Positions 1-5,647 of a DNA stretch of 9,863 bases are shown piece after piece (positions within the stretch are counted from its first letter, which is position 1; the number at the start of each line of letters is the position of its first letter). The notes under the pieces are model-generated. The model did not search any database and was not told the origin of the DNA. It saw only the letters and a program-made list of their open reading frames with translations. Origin of the DNA: Pseudomonadota bacterium (GTDB taxonomy: Bacteria > Pseudomonadota > Gammaproteobacteria > Burkholderiales > Burkholderiaceae_E); the NCBI GenBank assembly GCA_023389175.1, contig JAEWEW010000228.1:1-9863 (forward strand), read 5' to 3'. Made by a program: the position numbers and the translations under genes.

Positions 1-161
1 CGCTGGACGGCACCTGCACCGGCGAGCACGGCATCGGGCTGCACAAGATGGGATTCCTCAAGGACGAGGCCGGCGAAGACGGCCTCGACCTGATGCGGCG
101 GATCAAGGTCGCCCTCGATCCGCACAACATCCTCAATCCCGGGAAGATCTTCCGGCTGTAG
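1..161 (+). CDS. FAD-linked oxidase, C-terminal end (GlcD / D-lactate dehydrogenase type), 5' truncated
   Basis: This is the last 52 codons of a gene entering from the left; the first whole codon begins at base 3 and the stop is TAG at 159-161. The peptide contains GTCTGEHGIGLHKMGFL, the hallmark of the C-terminal domain of flavin-dependent 2-hydroxyacid oxidases (glycolate oxidase subunit GlcD, bacterial D-lactate dehydrogenase, 2-hydroxyglutarate dehydrogenase). It ends in DPHNILNPGKIF, the usual C-terminus of that family. Members oxidise a 2-hydroxyacid to the 2-oxoacid through bound FAD. The substrate cannot be told from this fragment because the FAD-binding half lies outside the window. 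The last 29 bases overlap the 3' end of the opposite-strand glutathione S-transferase gene. Confidence 0.9.
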   Translation, partial: LDGTCTGEHGIGLHKMGFLKDEAGEDGLDLMRRIKVALDPHNILNPGKIFRL

Positions 162-849
162 CCGCTACCTGGCCGAGCGGCACGTGGCCCAGGAAGCCGC
201 CGGCGCTCTTCGGAGCCACGCCGTGCTCGATGGCGTGCGCGAAGCGGACCGCCGGCTCCCCTTCCAGTCGCTCGTGGAGGCGTTGCAGGCGTGGGTAGTC
301 GCGTCGGTCCAGTACCTGATGGAATTCGTTCCAGCGCGCGATCCCGAGGAAGTACGCGTCCGCCGCGCTGCGGTGCTCGCCGGCCAGCCAGGGCGAATCG
401 CCGAGCCTCGCTTCCAGGTCGTCATGCGCCTTGCGCACCTTCTTCCGGGCCATGCGCTCGAGGCCGGTCCTTTCCGAATCCTGGACGTCGTGCTCGAGCG
501 CAAACCAGAGCGGGGCGAATGACTCGAAGAATCCGGTATTCAGGAACGCAAGCACCTCGTTGAATCGGTCGAACTCGGGCGTACCGTACCGGGGCACCAG
601 GTGCGGGTCGCGGCTGAGCGCGCCGATGTGGTGGAGGATGGCGACGCTCTGGCTCAGCAACCGCCCCTCGACAGTCAGCAGGGTCGGCGTCTCGGCCACG
701 GGATTGATCAAACGGTAGGCGTCGCTGGAGACCTGCACGGGCATCTCGATGCGGCACAGTCGGTACTGGAGTCTGCTCCACTCGAGCGCGACGATCGACC
801 CGAACGAACAACCCTCGGGCACGCCATAGAAAAGGATGGGAGGGGACAC
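133..849 (-). CDS. Glutathione S-transferase family protein, beta-class-like
   Basis: The product is about 238 aa, near the usual 200-230 aa for cytosolic GSTs. An N-terminal thioredoxin fold (residues about 4-78) shows LFYGVPEGCSFGSIVALE, which lines up with the beta-class segment YxSPxACSxxxxIxL, so Cys14 is a candidate catalytic residue. The Thr-cisPro pair is T54-P55, and SQSVAIL (66-72) is the glutathione-contacting segment, with Gln where Glu is usual. The helical C-terminal domain (about 90-210) has the N-capping motif S161-x-x-D164. The GTG start at 849 is chosen because AAGGAG lies 7 bases upstream; a TTG at 888 would add 13 residues with no such site. The last 25 or so residues form a Gly/Ala-rich tail, and the stop lies inside the 3' end of the neighbouring oxidase gene. 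The gene is divergent from a LysR-type regulator, which probably controls it. Cytoplasmic; the substrate is unknown. Confidence 0.9.
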   Translation of the reverse strand: MSPPILFYGVPEGCSFGSIVALEWSRLQYRLCRIEMPVQVSSDAYRLINPVAETPTLLTVEGRLLSQSVAILHHIGALSRDPHLVPRYGTPEFDRFNEVLAFLNTGFFESFAPLWFALEHDVQDSERTGLERMARKKVRKAHDDLEARLGDSPWLAGEHRSAADAYFLGIARWNEFHQVLDRRDYPRLQRLHERLEGEPAVRFAHAIEHGVAPKSAGGFLGHVPLGQVAATAGRSSRD

Positions 850-856
850 TGGGGAA

Positions 857-862
857 CTCCTT
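857..862 (-). promoter_or_regulatory. Ribosome binding site that fixes the GST start
   Basis: On the minus strand this reads AAGGAG, followed by a 7-base spacer and GTG at 849-847. It supports the GTG start over the in-frame TTG at 888. Confidence 0.7.
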
Positions 863-883
863 GTTGGACCGGGATGTCGATGA

Positions 884-896
884 CCCAATTCTTGGG
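884..896. promoter_or_regulatory. Inverted repeat in the GST-lysR divergent promoter region (operator candidate)
   Basis: CCCAA-TTC-TTGGG is a perfect 5-base inverted repeat with a 3-base centre, midway between the divergent start codons. LysR-type regulators commonly bind short interrupted dyads in such gaps and control both their own gene and the divergent one. The palindrome is seen directly; the operator role is inference. Confidence 0.4.
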
Positions 897-920
897 CCTG
901 GGGCGATCGGCGCCTAGACT
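892..920 (+). promoter_or_regulatory. Possible weak sigma-70 promoter for the lysR gene
   Basis: TTGGGC at 892-897 and TAGACT at 915-920 are separated by 17 bases. They match the -35 and -10 consensus at only 3 of 6 and 4 of 6 positions. A start near 927 would give a leader of about 36 bases. The -35 half overlaps the inverted repeat at 884-896, which would suit autoregulation. The match is weak in this GC-rich background. Confidence 0.25.
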
Positions 921-937
921 GCCTTCCTGATCTTCAG

Positions 938-955
938 TGTCCACGCTCATGGACA
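938..955. promoter_or_regulatory. Inverted repeat just upstream of the lysR start (operator candidate)
   Basis: TGTCCA (938-943) and TGGACA (950-955) are perfect 6-base arms around a 6-base spacer and end 7 bases before the lysR ATG. The position suits an autoregulatory site, although an mRNA hairpin over the ribosome binding region is an alternative. The repeat is seen directly; its function is inferred. Confidence 0.4.
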
Positions 956-962
956 ATGACCC

Positions 963-1859
963 ATGAACCTGAACGACCTCCGCTTCTTCGCACAGGCCGT
1001 CGACTGCGGCGGCTTCGCGCCCGCTGCACGCCGCTTCGGTGCCCCCAAGTCGACGATCAGCAAGCGCGTCGCGGCGCTCGAAACGGCCCTCGGCGTCCGG
1101 CTCATCGAGCGCAACACCCGCAACTTCCGGCTCACGAGAGTGGGCCAGGACTTCTACCAGCACGCCCGCAGGGCGCTGATCGAGGTCGAATCGGCCCGGC
1201 AGGTCGTGCAACAGCGGCTCGCGGAGCCCAGCGGCACCGTGCGACTGACCGCCGCCGTACCGGTGGTGCAGTTCCAGCTGGCCCAGCACCTGCCCTCGCT
1301 GGCCATCGCCTATCCCAAACTGCAGCTGCAGGTGCACGCGACGGATCGGTTCGTCGACCTGGTGAAAGAGGGCTTCGACGTCGCCGTGCGCAGCCACTTC
1401 TCGCGCCTGCCGGATTCCGGGCTGGTGCAGCGGACGCTGGCGGAGGAGAGCATCGTGTTGGTGGCGAGCCCCGGTTATGTCCGCTCGCACGGGGAGCCGC
1501 GCACCCCGGCCGAGCTTTCACGACACGCCGGGCTGCTGACCTCGGCGGACGCAACGACCTGGCAGCTGAGCAGGCCCGGGGTGGCGACCAGCACGGTGTC
1601 GCCTCGGGCCAGGATGGTCGCCGACGAATCTGTCGCGTTGCTGCAGGCGGCCGCGGCGGGACTGGGAATCGCGCCGCTGCCTTGCGGGCTCTGCGAGCGG
1701 CCACTGGCGGCCGGCGAGCTGGTCCGCATCCTTCCCCGCTGGACCGCGGGACAGGTCACGACGACGGCGCTGGTGCCGCACCGGCGCAGCCTGTTGCCTT
1801 CCGTGCGGGCGGTGCTGGGGTTCCTGGAGTTGCGGGTGGGCAGCGGCCGCAAGCCCTGA
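963..1859 (+). CDS. LysR-type transcriptional regulator
   Basis: The 298-aa product has the usual length for the family. Residues 1-60 form the winged helix-turn-helix: MNLNDLRFFAQAV, then GFAPAARRFGAPKSTISKRVAALE, where SKRVAALE is the recognition helix, and GVRLIERNTRNFRLT is the wing. A linker helix (about 62-88) leads to the periplasmic-binding-protein-like effector domain (about 90-295), starting SGTVRLTAAVP and including LVKEGFDVAVR and AAAAGLGIAPLP. Such proteins act as tetramers on promoter DNA and respond to a small ligand. The upstream ATGs at 949 and 956 are out of frame, so 963 is the start, although only a weak GGA lies ahead of it. The gene is divergent from the GST gene, its most likely target. 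The effector is unknown. Confidence 0.95.
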   Translation: MNLNDLRFFAQAVDCGGFAPAARRFGAPKSTISKRVAALETALGVRLIERNTRNFRLTRVGQDFYQHARRALIEVESARQVVQQRLAEPSGTVRLTAAVPVVQFQLAQHLPSLAIAYPKLQLQVHATDRFVDLVKEGFDVAVRSHFSRLPDSGLVQRTLAEESIVLVASPGYVRSHGEPRTPAELSRHAGLLTSADATTWQLSRPGVATSTVSPRARMVADESVALLQAAAAGLGIAPLPCGLCERPLAAGELVRILPRWTAGQVTTTALVPHRRSLLPSVRAVLGFLELRVGSGRKP

Positions 1860-1896
1860 CCCGCGGACGCGTGGGTCGAGGCCGCGGCCGGGATGC

Positions 1897-1936
1897 GGCA
1901 GTAGCGCCGCGCCGGTCGCGGCGCCCGGCTACTGCC
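1897..1936. terminator. Large hairpin between convergent genes, probable bidirectional terminator
   Basis: GGCAGTAGC (1897-1905) pairs with GCTACTGCC (1928-1936), and GCCGCG (1906-1911) pairs with CGCGGC (1917-1922) around a CCGGT loop. The right side has a 5-base bulge. The structure lies 37 bases after the lysR stop and covers the stop codon of the opposite-strand cyclase gene (1929-1931), so it could end transcripts from both sides. Neither side carries a T-tract, so it is not a textbook intrinsic terminator. Confidence 0.5.
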
Positions 1937-3026
1937 TTGGCAGGCCGATCGCCACCGGCCGGACGGCCGCGCCGGCCGCGCCCTTGTCCAGCGGCGGCAG
2001 CACCATCGCGCAGGCCGTCCACACCCGGTCGCGGGCGAGCTCGGCGAGCCGCATGTTCTCCAGGTGATGGATGCCGTACTTGGAGAGCAGCAGGTGGTGG
2101 ACCGCGAACGGCAAGCCCTCCGGCGTACCGGGTGCCGGCGGTGCCTTGCCCTGCATCATGCCCTCCGGCACCGGATCGATGAAGGGCGTATCCAGCCCGA
2201 CCGCGACGACCTGCAGCGAGCCGAGGTAGTCCGCGGCATCGACCGAGAGGCCCGGCGCCATGCCGTAGTACGGCGTGTCGGCGGCCGGATCCTTCCACTG
2301 GCTGCTCCAGCCGGTGTGGATCCACACCATGTCGCCGGGGAGGATGCCGCGCCCGGCGAGCTTCTGCGACGCCACCATCGCCTCGATGTCCGCTCGCGTG
2401 ACCAGCTGGCCGGCGGTCATGGGCTTGCCCTTGCCGACCTGCGCCTGCGCGTCCAGCACCACCGCCGTGGTCACGAGCGGCGGGATCTTCTCGATGCCGA
2501 GCTTCCGGAGCGGCGAGTCCGGGGAGGGCTTCACGTCCTTCTGGGTGAAGCCGCCGTAGTAGGCGGCGCCGTCGACGGCGAGCGGCGTCTTCGGATCCCA
2601 CGGCTGCTCGATCGCCGCGAAGTGGCCCAGCGCATCGATCTGGGTGCCCTGCTGCCCGGGCTCGGAGTCCGCCTCGTACACCTCGCTGTTGAACACATGG
2701 CGGCTGAACGGAACCGCCGCGGTCGGCTTCGGCTTGAGGCCGCCGGGGCCGCCGAACGGCGTCTTGGGCATGGTGTTGCTGCGCACCTGGGACGCTTCGT
2801 ACCAGCGGGCGCCCGGTTGCGCCATGTGCCAGGCGCAACGCCGGGTGGATGCCTCGCCGAGCGTGTTGGCCATGCCGAGCTCGTCGCCGGCCGGCCAGGG
2901 CGGCTTGGGCGCCGACTTGGCGAGCGCGACCAGGTCCGACGGCTCGGCGGCGAATGCACCGCCCGAGCCGATGCCGATTGCGGCAAGGCCGGCGGCGAGC
3001 CAGGCGGCCGATGATCTGCGTTCCAT
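1929..3026 (-). CDS. Secreted cyclase-family protein (kynurenine formamidase-like fold)
   Basis: The 365-aa product matches the cyclase/formamidase family (Pfam 'Cyclase'), whose members hydrolyse amides or lactones with bound metal. Residues 1-27 (MERRSSAAWL to GGAFAA) form an export signal with an AFA-A cleavage site. The core metal motif of the family, HxGTHxDxPxH, appears as QQGTQIDALGH at 125-135: Asp131 and His135 remain but both leading His are Gln. Other family landmarks are PGDMVWIHTGW (230-240), VGLDTPFIDP (276-285) and GIHHLENMRLAEL (318-330). The fold therefore looks complete although the active site is altered. The ATG at 3026 is chosen because GAGGAG lies 8 bases upstream and the signal peptide begins there; a further 17 in-frame codons upstream look non-coding. 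It follows the membrane-protein gene by 52 bases on the same strand, so the two may be co-transcribed. The substrate is unknown. Confidence 0.85.
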   Translation of the reverse strand: MERRSSAAWLAAGLAAIGIGSGGAFAAEPSDLVALAKSAPKPPWPAGDELGMANTLGEASTRRCAWHMAQPGARWYEASQVRSNTMPKTPFGGPGGLKPKPTAAVPFSRHVFNSEVYEADSEPGQQGTQIDALGHFAAIEQPWDPKTPLAVDGAAYYGGFTQKDVKPSPDSPLRKLGIEKIPPLVTTAVVLDAQAQVGKGKPMTAGQLVTRADIEAMVASQKLAGRGILPGDMVWIHTGWSSQWKDPAADTPYYGMAPGLSVDAADYLGSLQVVAVGLDTPFIDPVPEGMMQGKAPPAPGTPEGLPFAVHHLLLSKYGIHHLENMRLAELARDRVWTACAMVLPPLDKGAAGAAVRPVAIGLPRQ

Positions 3027-3034
3027 TCCTGCGT

Positions 3035-3040
3035 CTCCTC
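3035..3040 (-). promoter_or_regulatory. Ribosome binding site of the cyclase-family gene
   Basis: The minus strand reads GAGGAG, 8 bases before the ATG at 3026-3024. It selects this start, which also opens the signal peptide. Confidence 0.7.
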
Positions 3041-3078
3041 TTCGTACGTGCCGGCCGCGCCGCGGCCGCAGCCGCATG

Positions 3079-4017
3079 CTAGCGCAGCCGCAGGGGACTG
3101 TCCTCGCGCAACGCCATCACGTCCTGCAACGCCGCTGCGTGCCTCGTGGCGCCGCTGTCCTGCGGTTGCACCGGCGCCCAGTACGAGCCGATCGGCTCGA
3201 GGATGCTCCAGGCGGTGGTGAGGGCGAGCAGCGCCAGCACGATGAAGCGGCGCAGCCAGGAGACCGGCGCGGCGCGATGCATGGTGCCCGCGGTGCGCCA
3301 GGCCACCAGGTACGACCAGATCGGCGCGGCGAGGTAGGTCCACTCCGCCACGACCGCTCCCGAGTGTGCGGGCAACACCCCCGCCGCCTGCGCGATCAGC
3401 AGGCCGTAGGCGATCGCGACGATCCAGACCGAGGCGGCCAGCACCACCGCGGCGAAGTGCAGCGGCGGCGTGGGCGTGCCGGAGATGACCGGCTGGCGCC
3501 GGCCGAACCAGCCGGACCGCCGTGGCTGGGCGAGCCAGGCGCCGCCGAGCAGGATGACCGGCAGGTCGTACCAGGCGGTGCGCAGCGCGAGCCAGTCGAA
3601 GACGTCGCCTTCCTCGGCGACCAGCCACCATTCACCCGCGATGCCGAGCAGCGTGGCGATGATGACCAGCGCGATGCAGGAACCCGCGCCGGCGAAGACC
3701 GAGCCCGGGCGCACCGGCAGCATCAGGATGGCGCGCAGGCCGCCGAGGAGAAGGGCGGGGAAGCCGCCCGCGCTCGCGAGCCGTTCGGCCTGCTGCGCAT
3801 CCACCGACCAGGGATAGTGGGCAGGCGTCTGTGCGGCGGGCACCGGCGGCGACGGCTCGCGGCGTCCCGCGCCGGGGCGGCGGAACGGTCCGAACGCACC
3901 GGACGGCGCGAACGGGCCGGATGCGCTCGTGCCGCCGCGGTTGGCACCGGCCGGTCGCTCCGGATTGTCCGGGTCCGATGCGTAGAGGGGCGGTGGCGGC
4001 GCGGGCGGTTCGGTCAC
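3079..4017 (-). CDS. Uncharacterised multi-pass membrane protein with proline-rich N-terminus
   Basis: I do not recognise this 312-aa product. Residues 1-65 are low-complexity and probably disordered, rich in Pro, Gly and Ala (TEPPAPPPPLYASDP near the start). Then come an amphipathic stretch (about 70-100) and about five hydrophobic segments near 107-126, 152-164, 187-209, 221-240 and 257-275. A polar tail of about 35 residues ends the protein. The most conserved-looking parts are GEWWLV (128-133), FDWLALRTAWYDLP (140-153) and EPIGSYW (274-280). The start is taken as GTG at 4017 because the only longer reading begins inside ureD on the opposite strand; no good ribosome site precedes it, so the start is uncertain. 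It is divergent from ureD with as little as 21 bases between starts, and it lies 52 bases upstream of the cyclase gene on the same strand. I see no enzymatic motif. A membrane-anchoring module of a larger peptidase-like family is conceivable, but I cannot support it from the sequence. Confidence 0.7.
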   Translation of the reverse strand: MTEPPAPPPPLYASDPDNPERPAGANRGGTSASGPFAPSGAFGPFRRPGAGRREPSPPVPAAQTPAHYPWSVDAQQAERLASAGGFPALLLGGLRAILMLPVRPGSVFAGAGSCIALVIIATLLGIAGEWWLVAEEGDVFDWLALRTAWYDLPVILLGGAWLAQPRRSGWFGRRQPVISGTPTPPLHFAAVVLAASVWIVAIAYGLLIAQAAGVLPAHSGAVVAEWTYLAAPIWSYLVAWRTAGTMHRAAPVSWLRRFIVLALLALTTAWSILEPIGSYWAPVQPQDSGATRHAAALQDVMALREDSPLRLR

Positions 4018-4038
4018 GATGCGGGCGGTGGGTGCTCC

Positions 4039-5019
4039 ATGATACCGTCCGGGCGCGACGATGCCGCGCCGACCACCGCGATGACCTCCGACGGTTTCCC
4101 TGAATCCCGCCACGGCGCGGCCGGCGCCGGCGCGAGCGTGCCTGCCGGCTGGGAGGCCCGGCTCGCGCTGCGATTCGAGGCAGGTGCCGGCGGGACGCGC
4201 CTCGCCTGCAACCGCCACCAGGGCCCGCTGCGCCTGCTCAAGACGCTTCGAAGCGAGGACGGTCGCCGGCTGGAGGCGGTGCTGGTGCACCCGCCAGGCG
4301 GGCTGGTCGGCGGCGACTCCCTGCGGCTCGACCTCGTCCTCGGCGGCGGCGCGCGCGTGCTCGCCACCACGCCGGGTGCACAGAAGTGGTATGGCCGCAG
4401 CGGCCAGCCGGCGAGCGCCGACACCCGCCTCGCGTTGGACGATGGCGCCCTGCTGGAGTGGTTGCCGCAGGCGGCGATCGTGTACGACGGCGCCCATGCG
4501 CGGCAGTCGCTCGCGGTCGCTCTCTCGCGCGGCGCCGCCTTCATCGGCTGGGAGGTGCTGGTGAGAGGGCGCACCGCGATGGGGGAGCGGTTCGCCTCGG
4601 GCCGCATCGACCAGGTGCTCGCCATCGCGATCGAAGGCGTGCCGATCTGGCAGGAGCGGCTCTTCGCCGACGCAGCCGACCGGCTCTTCGACTCGCCGCT
4701 TGGCTGGGATGGCCGGCTCGCTGCGGCAAGCGTGTGGTGCTGCGCGCCGTCGCTCGCGCCTGCGCGCCTGGCCGATCTGCGTGATCGCTGGCGCCGGCTG
4801 ATCGATGCAGGCGAGGCGGCCGCGCCAGCCACGGGCGCCGCGCCGCGCAGCGCCGTGCTCGACGGCGGCGCGACCATCCCGGCGCCCGGCCTCGTGCTCG
4901 CCAAGCTGCTCGGCGACGACAGCGAGATGCTTGCGGCGTGCTGCCGCGCTCTCTGGCGGACGGCGCGCGGCTGCGTCGAAGGCGACGACGGCTCGCTGCC
5001 GCGCATCTGGCGCACCTGA
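4039..5019 (+). CDS. ureD: Urease accessory protein UreD (UreH)
   Basis: UreD is the scaffold that binds apo-urease and, with UreF and UreG, delivers nickel to the active site in the cytoplasm. The 326-aa reading carries the family signatures HPPGGLVGGDSL (84-95) and LATTPGAQKWYGR (108-120), then GALLEWLPQAAIVYDGA and RGRTAMGERFASG, and ends near WRTARG...PRIWRT. The length is slightly above the usual 270-300 aa because of a low-similarity N-terminus. The ATG at 4039 is given as the start; ATG 4081 (312 aa) is equally possible, since neither has a strong ribosome site, and the family similarity begins only around residue 37. The ureA gene follows 75 bases after the stop, so the two are probably co-transcribed. 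Any promoter must overlap the divergent membrane-protein gene. Confidence 0.93.
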   Translation: MIPSGRDDAAPTTAMTSDGFPESRHGAAGAGASVPAGWEARLALRFEAGAGGTRLACNRHQGPLRLLKTLRSEDGRRLEAVLVHPPGGLVGGDSLRLDLVLGGGARVLATTPGAQKWYGRSGQPASADTRLALDDGALLEWLPQAAIVYDGAHARQSLAVALSRGAAFIGWEVLVRGRTAMGERFASGRIDQVLAIAIEGVPIWQERLFADAADRLFDSPLGWDGRLAAASVWCCAPSLAPARLADLRDRWRRLIDAGEAAAPATGAAPRSAVLDGGATIPAPGLVLAKLLGDDSEMLAACCRALWRTARGCVEGDDGSLPRIWRT

Positions 5020-5094
5020 CCGGATGTGGCGACAATCGCGGACCTGTCGCGCGCAGCGCGCCGACGGAACCCGTTGCGACCGGAGCCCGCGTCC

Positions 5095-5400
5095 ATGGAC
5101 CTGTCACCCCGCGAGAAGGACAAGCTGCTGATCTTCACCGCCGGCCTGCTCGCCGAGCGTCGCAAGGCCCGCGGCCTCAAGCTGAACCATCCCGAGGCGA
5201 TCGCCTTCATCACCGCGGCGGTGCTGGAAGGCGCGCGCGACGGCCGCACCGTGGCCGACCTGATGCATTTCGGCACGACGCTGCTCAAGCGCGCCGACGT
5301 GATGGAAGGCGTACCGGAGATGATTCCGGAGATCCAGGTCGAGGCCACTTTCCCGGACGGGACCAAGCTGGTGACCGTGCACCATCCGGTCCGGGAATAG
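5095..5400 (+). CDS. ureA: Urease subunit gamma
   Basis: At 101 aa this is the typical size of the separate gamma subunit of bacterial three-subunit urease (UreABC), which hydrolyses urea to ammonia and carbamate. The sequence is near-canonical: LSPREKDKLLIFTAGLLAER at the N-terminus, then RGLKLNHPEAIAFITAAVLE, EGARDGRTVADLMHFGTT, DVMEGVPEMIPEIQVEATF and PDGTKLVTVHHPV at the C-terminus. The stop is at the normal end of UreA, so there is no fusion to the beta subunit. CGGAG lies 9 bases before the ATG at 5095. The catalytic alpha subunit (UreC) and beta subunit (UreB) are not in the window. Instead of ureB, the next gene is urtA, after a 247-base regulatory gap, which is unusual. Confidence 0.97.
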   Translation: MDLSPREKDKLLIFTAGLLAERRKARGLKLNHPEAIAFITAAVLEGARDGRTVADLMHFGTTLLKRADVMEGVPEMIPEIQVEATFPDGTKLVTVHHPVRE

Positions 5401-5420
5401 CCGCGCGCCGCGCAGGCGGC

Positions 5421-5435
5421 GCACTCCCTGCGTGC
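5421..5435. promoter_or_regulatory. Upstream NtrC-type enhancer site, copy 1
   Basis: The sequence is GCAC-TCCCTGC-GTGC, which fits the GCAC-N7-GTGC core of NtrC (GlnG) binding sites known from glnA promoters. Its centre (5428) is about 131 bases upstream of the predicted sigma-54 start site. It forms half of a 20-base tandem repeat (5418-5437 and 5438-5457) that is identical at 16 of 20 positions. Assignment to NtrC is inference from the motif and from the urea-transport context. Confidence 0.65.
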
Positions 5436-5440
5436 ATGGC

Positions 5441-5455
5441 GCACTGCCGCCGTGC
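5441..5455. promoter_or_regulatory. Upstream NtrC-type enhancer site, copy 2
   Basis: The sequence is GCAC-TGCCGCC-GTGC, again an exact GCAC-N7-GTGC dyad. It is centred at 5448, exactly 20 bases (about two helical turns) from copy 1 and about 111 bases upstream of the predicted start site. Two sites on the same face of the helix allow cooperative binding of NtrC dimers. A third, imperfect copy (GCGC-N7-GTGC) lies at 5486-5500. Confidence 0.65.
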
Positions 5456-5532
5456 GTGATGCGGGCAGCTCGGCCCGATCGCCTCGCGCCGCCATGGTGC
5501 GTCGCGCCCGTGGCCCCCGCCCGCCATGCGGA

Positions 5533-5548
5533 TGGCATGGCTGTTGCT
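5533..5548 (+). promoter_or_regulatory. Sigma-54 (RpoN) promoter of the urt operon
   Basis: TGGCATG-GCTG-TTGCT matches the RpoN consensus TGGCACG-N4-TTGCW with one transition. The invariant GG (5534-5535) and GC (5546-5547) are separated by exactly 10 bases, as sigma-54 holoenzyme requires. Transcription should start near 5559, giving a urtA leader of about 89 bases. Such promoters need an activator bound upstream, and the two dyads at 5421-5455 are well placed for it. Confidence 0.8.
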
Positions 5549-5630
5549 TGACTGACCTCCGTCCGGCCTGCCGGCGCCGTAGCGACCAACCGGCCGCGCC
5601 TCCCGGCGCGCGTCCGCTCAGACCCAGCAC

Positions 5631-5638
5631 GAGAGGAG
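5631..5638 (+). promoter_or_regulatory. Ribosome binding site of urtA
   Basis: GAGAGGAG lies 9 bases before the ATG at 5648. It is the strongest ribosome site on the plus strand of the window, in line with the high expression usual for a periplasmic binding protein compared with its permeases. Confidence 0.75.
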
Positions 5639-5647
5639 CCCACTTCC

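Noticed and set aside
956..2182. Long plus-strand frame over lysR and the convergent gap
   Set aside because: It is Arg/Ala/Gly/Pro-rich and offset from the LysR frame, which carries clear helix-turn-helix and effector-domain motifs.
3942..3960. TGGCACC followed by TCGCT, resembling a sigma-54 promoter ahead of ureD
   Set aside because: The GG and GC doublets are 12 bases apart, not the required 10, and the element lies inside the coding region of the divergent membrane protein with no nearby enhancer dyad.
2644..4038. Upstream in-frame extension of ureD (open from 2644)
   Set aside because: The extension runs antisense through the membrane-protein and cyclase genes and has shadow-frame composition; UreD similarity begins only after 4039.
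4018..4038. Separate promoter between the divergent membrane-protein gene and ureD
   Set aside because: Only 21 bases separate the chosen starts and no -35/-10 or -24/-12 pair is visible, so any promoter must lie inside one of the flanking coding regions.
5415..5451. GGCGGC and GCCGCC arms that could form a terminator hairpin after ureA
   Set aside because: The loop would be about 25 bases, there is no T-tract, and the region is better explained by the two regular GCAC-N7-GTGC dyads. A dual role cannot be excluded.
5559..5647. Possible riboswitch in the urtA leader
   Set aside because: The leader of about 89 bases shows no pattern that I recognise from guanidine or other nitrogen-related riboswitches; it is mainly GC-rich with ordinary short dyads.
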